A stretch of DNA of 64,000 nucleotides from Schistocephalus solidus (taxonomy: Eukaryota > Platyhelminthes > Cestoda > Diphyllobothriidea > Diphyllobothriidae), in contig WEDG01004095.1 in NCBI GenBank assembly GCA_017591395.1, forward strand, positions 124,001 to 188,000. The letters run 5' to 3'. Both the position numbers and the translations under genes were made by a program. The notes beneath the pieces are model-generated. The model saw nothing but the letters and a program-made list of their open reading frames with translations. It did not search any database and was not told where the DNA came from. This document shows, in pieces, positions 22,331 through 34,569 of the stretch; the stretch's first letter is position 1, and every line of letters starts with the position of its first letter.

Positions 22331-25300
22331 ATGGTAACGCGATCAGTCTGCTTCCATTTGCAATACTAGTGCAACTAATATAACCAGCAATTTGGACTCA
22401 AAAACAATCTGCCACCATTGACCTTTTCAGCAAATTTTTTCTACCTATTGCGATTGCCCATTTAAATCACTTATCGGCCTAGTCAGGGGTTGAAAATCCA
22501 TCGAACTGAGACCCGTGGACCAGTATTAGAAACTCAAAAATGCCTGTCAGTCACGCCCTAATTACGCAAAAGACGCCGGAAATTCACACACCTCAGGAGT
22601 CATTTAAGTCAAATGCACTTGTGTGACAGTGGAATTTACCACAACATCGCCACAATAAATCTACAGCCTACATATTGAAATTGCTTATCGTGGAAAATAA
22701 TGAAAACACCACCAGCATCGTCATACCACCAACTTGGCAACCCCAGTACCATTCGATTTTTTTGCCATACGTTTGTATCACGCAGTATCAGTAACTTGCG
22801 CGGACGTCAAACTGAGACTGTGGAAGCAGTATCATAACCACCGATATTCACCGTCACTTCTCTCTTAGCTGCTTTCCCTGCACAGGACATTCGGTAATTT
22901 CGGGGTCTTAGTCGGCCGTATGCGCTTCCATAAAGTTGACAGATGAAGGAGTACAACTCAAACCCCATCATCCCACCTAGCTCAGTCTGCCCACATACAC
23001 CCGGTTAGACTGAAGGTGAACCAAATCTGAAAAACCCCCACCTAACTTCATAAAGCCTTCCCATAGAAAGCATGCGATACGCTTTTCTATGGACACTTTG
23101 TTGATTGAAACATAGAAAGTATACCCTTTGATTTCGCCCCATATATTTAATGAGGATATATTTTTTAGCCCTGTCAGATACGGCATCTACTATCACCATC
23201 ATGTTGCTTGAGAAGCTCAGGCAATCGATTAGAGAATGGAAGTGAAAAGAAAAAGTAAAACGGACACTGCGGAATGCATTTTCGCAGGCTACCAGTACAC
23301 TCTCCACTAAAGTAAATCTAAAGTGCCTGAATTAATCAAGATGCACTAAGTAGCTTAGTCTGAAAGGTTCCCAACCGGTGTGAAAAATCCATCTCCAGGT
23401 AAGCATACTGAATGAATGAGAGAACTGAAAGGTGGCTTAGATGGTTACTTCGTCAGGTGCCCTTTAAAGCACTCCAACATATGATAGATCTAAAACAGTC
23501 GCACAGAAATGTGATGCCCGTAATGGAGACCCGTTAGGGTGCAACACACATCGATAGACGCTTAAGAGATCCCAACAACCACATCCAAGACACTATTCAT
23601 AATTGACACTGTCTTTTATCGAAACTTGGGTGGTGAGTGAGTTGAGAAGTTGGTAGGTATTGTGAAAGTGTAACTCAATTTAAACTAATTCGCACACAGG
23701 TCACCGTTGGCGCATCCACTAGGTTGAACATGCGGCGGACGTCGGCTTTTGCGACGGTCATGTTATCACGTGAGAAGAGAGGAATATTTCTTAAGAACTA
23801 ACTAATGCTGAAAAGCAGAATTCGGATACTAATTTGATTAATGGGTAGTGCAATGGCCTTGATAGTTACCCCGATAGCTTCTCTGTTGAACTAGATATAC
23901 CAATAAAAAAAAAACGATAATTACACAGGCACTGACGTTATTTTACTATTTTATAAAGATAACTCAAGATAAATTATTGATGGATGGCGACTTATTTTAG
24001 TAGCCTATATCCAGGTGTTTCCATAAAATGGTAATTTTTGTGCATCTCAAAACCGAATAATCTGTAAAAAGCTACTAATAGCAAGCATATATTAACAATT
24101 TATTTCTTCCAAATAACGAGCATTTTAATTTTTCGTTAAATATGTTGTAGTTTTCAAATATTTCAATTTCAATTTTTCACAAGATCCTCTCGGTTAAAGC
24201 CCAAAGATTACCTACCGTAGCAGGCTCAATTTTAATTTTTCTTAAATATCTCAGACAGCTTGGTGTATTTTTGAAGTAGTAAGTTTACAAAATAAACCGA
24301 GCTGACACTTTATAACCCCAGGTCTGGAGTTGTTGGATAGCGTACAAATTACGAAAAATAAGAGGAAATTCATTAATTTTTATCTCTATTCCCAGTTTCA
24401 GTACCAAATTCGACAAACTTTAACTCCTCTGGAGGCCTCCTGGATTTAACTTGAGCATAACGAAATGATGCAAAAAATTTCCAGGAACTTCGTGTTCCAT
24501 TCGTCTTCATAGTTTACTTATTAAAATCAAGAATGATTCATCCAAAAGTAATCCCGGCACGATTTATTTTGAGCACGGATTCTAGAGAGACGTTATGTCC
24601 ACATATATTTTAGCTGAAATCTTTTACTAAAGAGAGCTAAAGGAGTATTTTGGAAAATAAAGTTGAAACACCAGTGGATATCTGACTTAATTTACATCGT
24701 ACATGTCTAATTAGATGAAAAATAAGTCACTTATCTAAATTATTTTAGAACTGGTAAGGCAAGTGGAAAAGTTAAAAAAATTTCTTAGGTTCTGTCGGTT
24801 ACCTTACTGCGAAGACATCGAATTAAAAAAACTAAGGTGGGATTTAAAACGTATTTGTCACTGTACAGAAGCTATATTTTATAGATATTAATACATAACT
24901 TCTAAAACAAAGTAGTATTAATTATAAAAGTACTTTACATAATCATTGCAAATAAAACAAAGTTAAATGCAGTGGTATTCGACATGTAAATCAGTCATTA
25001 AGGAAATTTATTCACCCTGCAAATCTGCAATTCAAATGACAATCTAAAAGAAAGTGCATTTATCGCACAAGATTTTGGGGTTTTAAACGTCAACAAATTC
25101 AGGGTTTTCCTCTCATACTGAATTAAAGAAGCATACAATCTGTTTCAAATCAGTTAAATATATTTACCAGTATATTGTTTTCACGTATAATTCAGTGCCC
25201 AAAACCAGTGGTATCGCACATTCGAAAAGAACACATTAACATTCTAAGAAACTTTGGAGGAAAATCTAAATATATTGTTTAACGTACGAACACTTTGTGT

Positions 25301-25540
25301 GAATATCTTTAAAAAAATAAGACTTCTTCGATTAACGAAATGATCATATGAATCACGTGTGAAAATTATATCTTAAATGAAGTATGAGATTGCATACCAA
25401 ATTCACAAGGTTTCACGATAATTCATTGTGTAAAAGGATATCTGAGCCGGTAAATAGACTATCGTCATTCATCCTTGTGGACGATAGCACAAGGTGACTT
25501 TCGAAAATGCGTCTTCAGGTAAATACAAACAACCAAAGGA
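22330..25540. other. AT-rich intergenic sequence
   Basis: Only possible zinc-finger remains of LINE B near 22745-22920. From 23000 to 25540 the DNA is AT-rich and I see no gene or repeat. Confidence 0.45.
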
Positions 25541-25541
25541 T

Positions 25542-25934
25542 CTACTCGGTGGAAGAGTCCAGGGATTGTTTAATTACAGACTCTTGAATACTCTGTTGCA
25601 TTTTCTTGAGAATTTGTACGCGTACGCAACATAAAATAAGTGCTTGCTTGCAATCAAACTGTTTAGGGAATGGTGAAGAGCGTGTTAAACAGTGAAAGGT
25701 CAATTCTTCATTGGTAAAAACTTTAAGACAATTAATACAACGCTTACAGCTCAGGAAAGCTAGAGGATGGTGAAGCTGCAAATGTTTATGCAGAACTAAG
25801 CTTTTGGATGATAAGCTGGGAAGAAAGTTGTCAAACGTGGTGTTATGTAAGTCCGTTAACGGTAAAGTTTGGAACCTAAGGAATAACACGAATAAAGAAC
25901 GAGGAAAGTTAATAAGCAATAATTTATGAAGCAC
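25542..25934 (-). CDS. Candidate exon with C2H2-finger-like His/Cys pattern
   Basis: A 130-codon open frame in AT-rich DNA. It contains LVLHKHLQLHH followed by CKRCINCLKVFTNEELTFHC, which has the order of a finger end (L-x2-H..HH) and a next finger start (C-x2-C-x3-F-x4-L-x2-H) with an irregular last ligand. It could be a degenerate zinc-finger exon or chance. No clear splice sites were chosen. Confidence 0.25.
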   Translation of the reverse strand: MLHKLLLINFPRSLFVLFLRFQTLPLTDLHNTTFDNFLPSLSSKSLVLHKHLQLHHPLAFLSCKRCINCLKVFTNEELTFHCLTRSSPFPKQFDCKQALILCCVRVQILKKMQQSIQESVIKQSLDSSTE

Positions 25935-26686
25935 GGCGTTGATTCGTGTTTCTCGCTAATTGTTGGAAACATACACTGCAAACATTAATGTGAATATTTT
26001 CTAATCCCCCTGCTATACCGTCTTCACAAAAGTCGGCTAGATGGTACATGGCCTACTTCAGAGAGTCATTCGTCTTTCATATTTAGCAGAACCCAACAAA
26101 AAGGTAAAAAGGTTTCCACCATTGCCTTCCTGAGAACGTTTCCTTCATACATATTTGCCTGTAGAACAAATCTGATGAAAAAATTACCTCCTGCTGTGAC
26201 TAGCTTGGGCAGACTGTTGAATTCACATAGGCCCTGGCAGTTGATCACTCCTATAAAGCAGGACCGAGGGCTGAGATTTCGACATTTGGTCCAGTCACTC
26301 CCATATATCCATACACAGCTCCAAGAGGGAAGCTTATTTGCATTATTAATTCTGATGGTTGGCCGATGCAAGAAACATATTCAGGCTATGTGTGCTCTAA
26401 ATATTTTTTGTACCATTTATTGCTCTGCCAAAAATAAAAGACGAACAACACACTAGATTGGGCTATGGATTCATTCATCTTATTTTGGTTTAGTTCTTAG
26501 GGCTCAACCATGTGTAAGAATAGTCGTTGCTACCTAATGTCATTGCGTGCGTCCTGAATCGCCCTGTGTAACTATAACATTATCCATAGGGATAACTTGT
26601 GGCTGGGCTTGATAAATCATCGAAAAAAACGCACATGCTGAACTTGCCTGAACTTTATGTTTATACATCTTTTCTTATTCCCCTAG

Positions 26687-26834
26687 AATATATAAGATTA
26701 CGATATCAAGTGAAAGACGCGGTGGCCCATCGAAAGGCAGTTACCACTGGAAAGGTAAAATCTTTTACTCCCAAGTATACTCCATTTCCTTTAGATCCAC
26801 CAATTTTGGCGTTGCCTATAATTTTTTCTATCTG
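26687..26834 (+). CDS. Candidate 3' exons of an unknown plus-strand gene
   Basis: A good acceptor (cttattcccctag) is followed by 68 bp encoding YIRLRYQVKDAVAHRKAVTT, then GK and a donor AAG|gtaaaa at 26755. A 40-bp GT-AG micro-intron (26755-26794) follows, and the next exon reads IHQFWRCL and stops. The intron size fits the micro-introns in the HFM1 gene, which supports splicing. I do not recognise the protein, and upstream exons were not found. Confidence 0.3.
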
Positions 26835-26849
26835 ACGACGCGGAAAAGA

Positions 26850-29800
26850 CACTTACAAAAGTACCAGTCATAATCTTTAGGATAAGTGCATTATTTGTAC
26901 AACTATAATTATTTATATCACTTATTAATTGCTTCAACTCAAACTGTGTTATATATCCCTCACCTAAGATAACCTTCTTTTGCTGGAACCAGAAATGGCT
27001 GGCCGTGGTTCAGTGACCTAACTGTGACCATAAGTGTCTCGTTTGCATATCTTTTTCCGGATACAATTTAGCGCTTGAGCATGCTAAATAAACCATTTTT
27101 TCTCAATATTTCCTGTTATCCAGCCTCTGTCGTAAAAGATTAGATGCTGAGATGAGCATCTGCTTTTTATCCTGTAAGGTTTAATTATTGTCTAGTTACC
27201 TTTGTAAAGATGCTGGGGTTCAACGTGTTCACAAAAGCGGTACAAAGATCAGTCGAGAGTTGACTAAAAATTACACTTTGGACGATAAAATTGATCTCGT
27301 AATGGGAGCTGGAAGTGGGAAAAAGTGGTGTCCTCGCGCATTTTTTCCGGAAACGGATTGAGATGGGAATGGCGTATTGAACGTTCCTGTAGTACCACCT
27401 GATTACCCCGTTCTGCCCTACGCAGCCAATTTTAGCACTCAAGGTCCGAGGGGCCAGGCAATATGACCGTCTTTAAAAGACTATACCTTCGATATCCTAT
27501 TCACATACCTACCCGATGTGATTCTATGGCATCTACAGGCAGCCGCCTGTATGGGCATTCAGGATCGTGAGGTGAAGAAGCTCAGCAGCGTTGTTAATAA
27601 TTTTTTAAAAGGTTTAGCTCACGAATGAATAATGAAGACTACGTAGTTGTTAAATATCTGAAATGTAGCGTAATAAACGTAATCAGAAATGAAAAAATTG
27701 TATATTTAAGGCCCAGAGGGCCCAATCATCACAAACCTAATCTGCGGTATAAAAAACTGCACACTAAATAAGTTCTGCACTATGTGAACCACCATATGAA
27801 CAGCAGAAATGAGTAGTATGTTAGAAATAATTCTGAACATTCCTTGGAATATATGGTGAACTAGGAAAGAAGCAGTGAAAAAATCTCATACGGTTAAATT
27901 GGGAGCAGAATTCAGCTAGCCCTTAATTACATAAAATATAGGGTAGAAAACTGATTCCCTAAAAAATAATGCTAGAGTTAATAGGATTGGTATGATGCAG
28001 TGAGGCAGGACCATGATGTTCATGGCAACGTGTGAGAGTTCGGAACGCTCCTTGTCGTGGGAGAGATCATATAACAGCCAGAGCTAATGTTTACAAACAT
28101 AAGGGAGGTGAGACAGTAAGAGCTCATCCTGTGCAACTGGGTCCAAACGAAGAGGGGAAAGAAGGGGTCACGAGAACACCACCGAGATACGACCTTGCTG
28201 CCTGCATAGTCCATCAAGAAGGTGGCGAAAACATCACAACCCACCACGATCATCAACAGTTCACGGAGATCATCGTCAGGGTTGCAAAAACGGGGGTTAT
28301 AGCAAGGTTTTCAACAGTCTGCAATGATGGTTGAAAAGATGATGGGACGAAAATGCAACTGCGAAGATTGACTCTGCAGAGTATAATGAAAACATATTAA
28401 GAAGCCAATGTTATATCAGGGAAATACCCGACCATCTTTGCTTCATACTGCTTTGGAATTTCCGACGAATTAGGAACTGTTGCCTCCAAACACTTGGTAC
28501 AACCTGCCAGTGTTTTTCTGTAACCTTTTCTCTGGCCGATGATCTGGGCTGGCTTCGGCGGTCGACCCTTTCCGAATACGCAAAGTCAGGCCTAACGCGG
28601 CGTTGATGACACGATATAGGCGATAAATGATCAATGATGAATCCGAAGGAGAGAGTAAAGAGGACTAAGACAAACGGTACACATGAGAGTGGCTAAGGCT
28701 TATATAAAAAGGAAGAATATATCAAAACTGCTACAAAATCAGGAGCCAAGAAAACGATAATACAAAGACTGCTTACTAAACGGGATAGGCAAAGCGTTAA
28801 GATCAGGGCAGTGGCACACAGGAGGGCAAGTCTTTTTAACACCTTTTTTGTCTTAGCACTATCAATTGAATAATGAATCAGGACTGTGTGGTGGAAAACA
28901 GTACCTGCTGCTTTACGTATCCAAATCGCATTGAATCAGATCTAAATTAAAGCCATTCTTTCGGTCAAGGCCACTAAAGTCTAGATCAAACCAATATTTT
29001 TAGAGTGCACGTGTGTTTTTGAACAATGTTGACACACAACCCATTACGTGTGTAGCGTCCGAGGATGTTGCGAATAGCGCACACTGTGGAGTATATCACT
29101 AGGAACAGCTTTAGCCATATAACGTTGGCAGAATCTTTAAGGAATTCAGCAGGCACGCCTTTATAGATAGAGGGATAGAATCAGTTTATAACGTAAGGGA
29201 TCTATGTTAATAGTAACAACTTGCAGACAATAAGAGAGGAGTATAAAGATACAAACAAATACTGGTGACCTGTACAATCGATCCTTTTGGAGAAGAGGTG
29301 GTCACAATTGATCAGTTGGGTACCGGTGGGGAATGCAGCGCTGTTGGCAAATGTGGATGACGGTCGTGGAAATGCTGACGGTCAGGGGTCTGTGAGCCGT
29401 ACGATAATGGTAACGAGGGGAGATGTCAGCAGTAGGGAGGGAAGGAATACCGGCCATCTTCACAGACCATCCATTACCCCATTCCCATCCTGGATCCGCA
29501 TGAAAGTGCTCACAATCTACTTAAACAACTCTGTTGAAACTGTGGGTTGTAACACGTGCACCAGCAGCAAATTGCGTGAATATCAACGGCTTTTACCTGG
29601 ATTAGATATTCACTAATACAGCAGGGCAAATGCGATGAGTGCGTTTTCTTTGAAGCCCTAATCGAGAGCCATTTTGTTCGGCGGTTAAGCAATCGAAAGA
29701 TGCTTGCGCCAATGGATTGTTCCTTTCTGGTCTAAAACTTTCACCAATCAGTCCTATCCAACAATATCGAGCGTTCAAGACATGTGTGTTGTAATGCTCG

Positions 29801-30840
29801 TCAGCATTGACTTTCAGGCTGAGTTAGGCGAAAAGTTACTTCCAACAACTGATGTTAGCTCAGCGACTTGTTATCAATTTAAAAAAAGTCGATTTCACTT
29901 GAAAACAAATGCAGTCAAAAATAACCTGGCGATAAGAGGTAATTAACCATACTTTTTTCATCACTTTATTAATTTTTTTCAACCTGCTGCACACAAGGGA
30001 AAAATTAACCCTCGCCGTCGCACGCAGCATTGTACATGCCGTTTCCCAGGTAATGTCTGCTTTTATCTTCGCCAGCAAACCAAAAATAGGTATCCTCCGT
30101 TCCCCAGAATGTTTGTTTTAATTTGATAAATACTCTCGTCTACTTTAGTTTTGGTTGGAGGCGGATAGCTATTGCATTTTGGTCTGCTATTTGTTGGTGT
30201 AAGGCTGTGGAGGAAAATGCTAATTTTCCGTTTGTTATGATTATGCTTTGCCCAAACAGAAATTTGGATACAAATTCCCTATAGTAAACTGACCTTGGGC
30301 AGATTAAAACAATTCAGTTGTGAAAAATATGACAACCACGGTGAGATCCAAGCCCACGATAGAGAGGGTAAGACTTGAGTACAACCAGCGCTCTAGCCAC
30401 CTGAGGTACGAGGTCCCACCGGAAATCATGTGCTTAATCACTTGTGGGTCATGTTTTCCGCCCACCCTACTGCCAAGCCTGGAAACTATCAATTTTGCTA
30501 CAATTAGGTGAAGGTTCATGCAAGAGTGCAAAAGCAATCAATCTAGAATCTACCAGTTGACTACCAGACTTTATTAATAGGTTATTTAGATTCGAAAACT
30601 CGGCAGCCTCTGTGGGATGTGAGGCCGCGTGCATTAATTTATAGCGATGGCAGAAATGTGCACCATATGCCACACTATCTCCCAACTTACGCACCCGGAC
30701 CCAGTAGTAAGAGAGCGTCAGGGCAAACGGATGCAGAATCGGGTGTGGTGGCTTACGAAGTTAAAAAGCCAGTATACGCATATAACACCAGCTTGTTGCG
30801 TGTAGTATGGACCTTGTTTTCACAAAAAAATAGGAAAATA
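26850..30840. other. Mostly intergenic, unresolved GC-richer patches
   Basis: Open frames at 28020-28334 and 29287-29692 lie in GC-richer islands that look like old repeat fragments, without a recognisable domain. The rest is AT-rich and shows nothing. Confidence 0.35.
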
Positions 30841-30841
30841 G

Positions 30842-31080
30842 GGTGGCGCTAGTCGCTCCGGGAACTGGCGCGTTACAAGGTGGACATTGCTGCTCTCAGT
30901 GAGACCCGATTCTTTGAGCAGGGTCAGCTTGAGGAGGTGGGTGCCGGCTACACCTTTTTCTGGAGCGGCCGCCCAAAGGCAGAGCGACGCGACATTGATG
31001 TCGCCTTTGCCATCTGGAACGACGTCGCGGGACGTCTGTCCTGTCGGTCGGAGGGCATCAATGATAGCCTGATCACCTGA
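30842..31080 (+). mobile_element. LINE family B endonuclease fragment, young
   Basis: A continuous frame reads [20 protein letters not shown], then [18 protein letters not shown] and AFAIWNDVAGRLSC, the start of the APE endonuclease. It stops abruptly at 31080. About 215 bases match 34015-34230 inverted with roughly six differences seen by eye. Confidence 0.85.
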
Positions 31081-31499
31081 CGTCCAAAAGCAAAAATTTT
31101 GTCCTTTAATTTCAACTGTGACTCGCAAGCATTATATCTTTATACTCTGAGCAATTCAGATAGGTGATGATAGACGTGACGTCAAGTGATCAATCAAGAT
31201 AATCCTCAAACAGACATTAATTGTGCAACTAAATGATTTGAACGCCAGTTCATGAAAATTTTGTTAAAGTTCTGTACAATATATAAAATGTCCTCTGCAC
31301 TTTTACCGAGTAATTTGGACACGGTTTACAATACAGGCCTCGTTAGCGCATATCAAGAGTATAGCCATGAGTACAAGTGGATGGCTTATGTTACATAAAT
31401 GTACCACTTTTGGGCACCCCTTCTCGATAACCCTGAATGGACGTGGGAATCCGTTGAGAAAATGTCTGAGACCACTTTGGCAGTCTTCATCGGATTGAG

Positions 31500-32660
31500 A
31501 AATATTAGGTTGTTCGGAACTAACTGGTCGATTTCAGAAACAAGCATTTATTTTTGCAAGATAGTACACTTTTTATATTAAAATTAGTCAAAGTATGCTC
31601 CTTGAACATCTGTGCATCTCGGCCATCAAGAAGCAAAGTCCTGTGTGCCTCATCGATAAAAACCTAATGGTCTTTCTGCTACGAAATCTTTAAATCCAGA
31701 TTCCAACTCAGTTTTGTTCTTGAAAGTTTTTTGCTCAAAAAGTGTTTATGTGCCTGAAAAATGGTAGTTAAGGGTTAAAAGATCGGGAGAATAGGGAAGA
31801 TGTGATAAAGTCCCATATGCCATGTCATTGAGTTTCGACAGTCATCCTGGCAACAGGTGGCCGTGCGTTGTGGTGGGGCGGAATTGGGCCTCGTCGATTC
31901 AACAATTCAGTTCACAGTGTTCCCGAAGTACACACTCATTTCTTCGAGCTCCTGGCAGAAAACCTCTGCTTTGATGCTCTTACTAGCCTCAAAAGAGCTG
32001 CATTCGACAACGCCAATAGCATACCACAAACTGTCACCATAATGTTTTGCCGACGCAATTTCGGTTTCTGGAAATGTTTGCGTGCTTCGTTACGAGCAAG
32101 TCATTACCCTGCTCGCTTACGGTTATCCCAAAGGATTCATCTTATGGCGCACGTCACTATTGGATCAAGAAACGGAACATTAGTGTCGCAGAGAGAGAGA
32201 GAGCATCGAACACGCTTCAAAAGGCGAACTCTTTGATTTTAATTGAACTCATATGAGACCCACTTATTGTGCTTTTTCACCTTACCAATTGACATCAGAG
32301 GGTCGGACACCGTTGAATTACTGCCATTAAGCTCCTCAGACATTTCTCCGACACCTTAACGTGGGTCTTGTTTATTAATTGCTTTCAAAAGTTCATTGTC
32401 AAGAATGCATGGCCGTCCTCTACCTCCTTTATCTTCAAAACTCTCGTTGCCATTACGGAGTTTCTGAAACCACATTCCAACTGTATGATCACTTGTGGAT
32501 CATTCTACCATGCTCTGTTGATACTGATGGCTGTTTGAAAGGGATTCTAAACGACTTTGAACTCCTGCATCTGAAATTGTGTACAAAATATTGCAAAAAT
32601 AGAAATTACTTTCAATTTTTCAAATCTAGCTTAAGACTCGACTTGTATTCTCCGAACAGT
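31500..32660 (-). mobile_element. Decayed mariner-type DNA transposon
   Basis: On the minus strand the transposase can be followed in shifting frames: WFQKLRNGNESFEDKGGRGR (near 32480), CILDNELLKAINKQDPR, TVSDPLMSIGKVKKHNKWV (near 32290), DPIVTC (near 32170), NRKRAG, PKLRRQNIMVTV (near 32060), KSIKAEVFCQELEEM (near 31960), HHNARPPVA (near 31870), then LSHLPYSPDLLTLNYHF (near 31800) and KTFKNKTELE..FVAERPLGFY. The three catalytic acids sit in TCDE, HDN and PTDYHF contexts in the family; here they read TCAI, HHN and LNYHF, so all are lost. A terminal repeat candidate (ggttgttcggaactaactgg) lies at 31510-31530, next to a TA. Confidence 0.85.
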
Positions 32661-33129
32661 GTGATAGTTTAGAGAGTGGACGTTTCACTGTATTTTCAAA
32701 AATTTCCGTCTTTTTAACGAGTAAAGAACGACAACAAAGTTGATGGAGCCGATTGGGTGAGCATTCGGAAAACTGATATGCACACCGGTTAGATAATTGG
32801 GGAGTTTGATAATGACTGGTACTGACTTTGCGCAGACGTACAAAAGTCCTGCTTAGATTTGATTTTATTCTCTGATACACATTTTCAAACCCCTTTCAAT
32901 TAAGAGGACGAAGATGCCACAAAAAGTACCCGAAAAACATCCTCACAAAAAATATATTACTTAATTAGTTAGAAATTAAGTGAAGAAAAACTTATCCGAA
33001 CATTAGAGAGGGGAAATTTTGGTCAAAACTTGTTCAAATTTTGCGCTTCACTTAACGCATGCATCCCTGTCTGAGCTTGAATGGGATAAAACAACCCATA
33101 CGAAAACTGGATTAATTGATTTACTTGAG

Positions 33130-34565
33130 TTATGCATGCACGCTTCAATGCAACAGCGCGGAAATGAAAACAGCCAAGCTAACAGAACGGTGGCATCTGA
33201 AGAAGGCGGCTTTGTTGACGTCAGTTCGGTAGTCCATGTAGGCTTAGTGTAGTCGGTTCATCTCGGCGATTAGGCTGCTGATGTCGGCGTCATTGTCGTC
33301 AAAACAGTCCTGGTGTTAACGGCCTGCGCGTCCGAGGACTTGGAGGGCGTTGAACTGGATGACATTTCGCAATTGACACCCATCGGGTCTCCACGGTGCC
33401 ATTATTATCTGGAGTCTGCAGATCCTCCAGTTTCAAAGCTAATTGGTTGCTGAAATAAAACAGTGAGCAGGCAAGTCTAAAAAAATGAGAAGTTAAATTA
33501 TCAGGTGATCGCTTACCTTGGGGCCTTCTGCGGGGTTGAAGTCAGAGCCTCGACTCGCAGATGACGAGAAGGCGGTCCGTCAAGCCATCTACTTGGTCAC
33601 CAGCACGTCCTGTCGATCTCACCACCGGACGAGAATATAGTCCAGTAGCTGCCAGCGCCGCAATCGAGGGTGCATTCACGTTGTCTTCTCCCGCTTCAGA
33701 AGGCGGAAGAAGGTGTTGGTCACAGGAAACGGTGCTCCTCACACGTTCGCAGAAGAAAGAGCCATTATCGTTACAGCTATTGAGAACGTGGGGACCCAGC
33801 ACTCTCTGTCAGGCAACGTGTTCTGTCCCGAAGTGGGCGTTGAAGTCATCAAGGACGACCAGCTTGTCCACCTTCGGTACAGACGCTAGGAGGGCATGCA
33901 GGTTCTCGTAGAATTTGTCCTTCGCCGCATCAGAGCTCGATATTGGGGGGGGAGTATACGGGCTGGTAATGGTGGCTAACTTGTTTCCCAGAAGAGGCAA
34001 GCGGCGGCTCATCAGGCGATCATTGATGCCCTCCGACAGACAGGACAGACGTCCCGCGATGTCGTTCCAGATGGCAAAGGCGACATCAATGTCGCGTCGC
34101 TCTGCCTTTGGGCGGCCGCTCCAGAAAAATGTGTAGCCGGCACGCACCTCCTCAAGCTGACCCTGCTCAAAGAATCGGGTCTCACTGAGAGCAGCAATGT
34201 CCACCTTGTAACGCGCCAGTTCCCGAGCGACTAGCGCCATCCTTCATTCCAGCCGGTTGCTCCTCGGATTGTCTAAAACGTACCGAACAGTCCAGGCTGC
34301 TAATCTGAACGCACTCACCCGACCAGCCTGAAGGTTACGGCGGGGGTGGGGACGGGGGTTGCTGCTGTTGTTTGTGCGGTTCAACCACGAGTTTTTCAGT
34401 CTGCGAGTCACACTGCTGCAGAAGTCGTGAGACCCAGCATTTATTTAGAGCACATCCCTTCGCTAGGAGGAGAGCAGTGCTGCCCCTAAATGGGGCTGCT
34501 CCGACATCTCAGACGTCTGCCGAACTCCACTATGGGTTACGGATTGTTTTGTAGTGGGGGAAAGA
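33130..34565 (-). mobile_element. LINE family B, 5'-complete, 3'-truncated copy
   Basis: On the minus strand the 5' untranslated region (34565-34245) matches that of the 45900 copy (agcagcctggactgttcg, gttttagacaatccgaggag). The endonuclease ORF 34240-33809 then reads [20 protein letters not shown] through [18 protein letters not shown]. Decayed continuation goes to DGLTDRLLVICESRL, NQLALKLEDL and KCHPVQRPPS, ending near 33130 before the reverse transcriptase. Confidence 0.85.
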
Positions 34566-34569
34566 CTCG

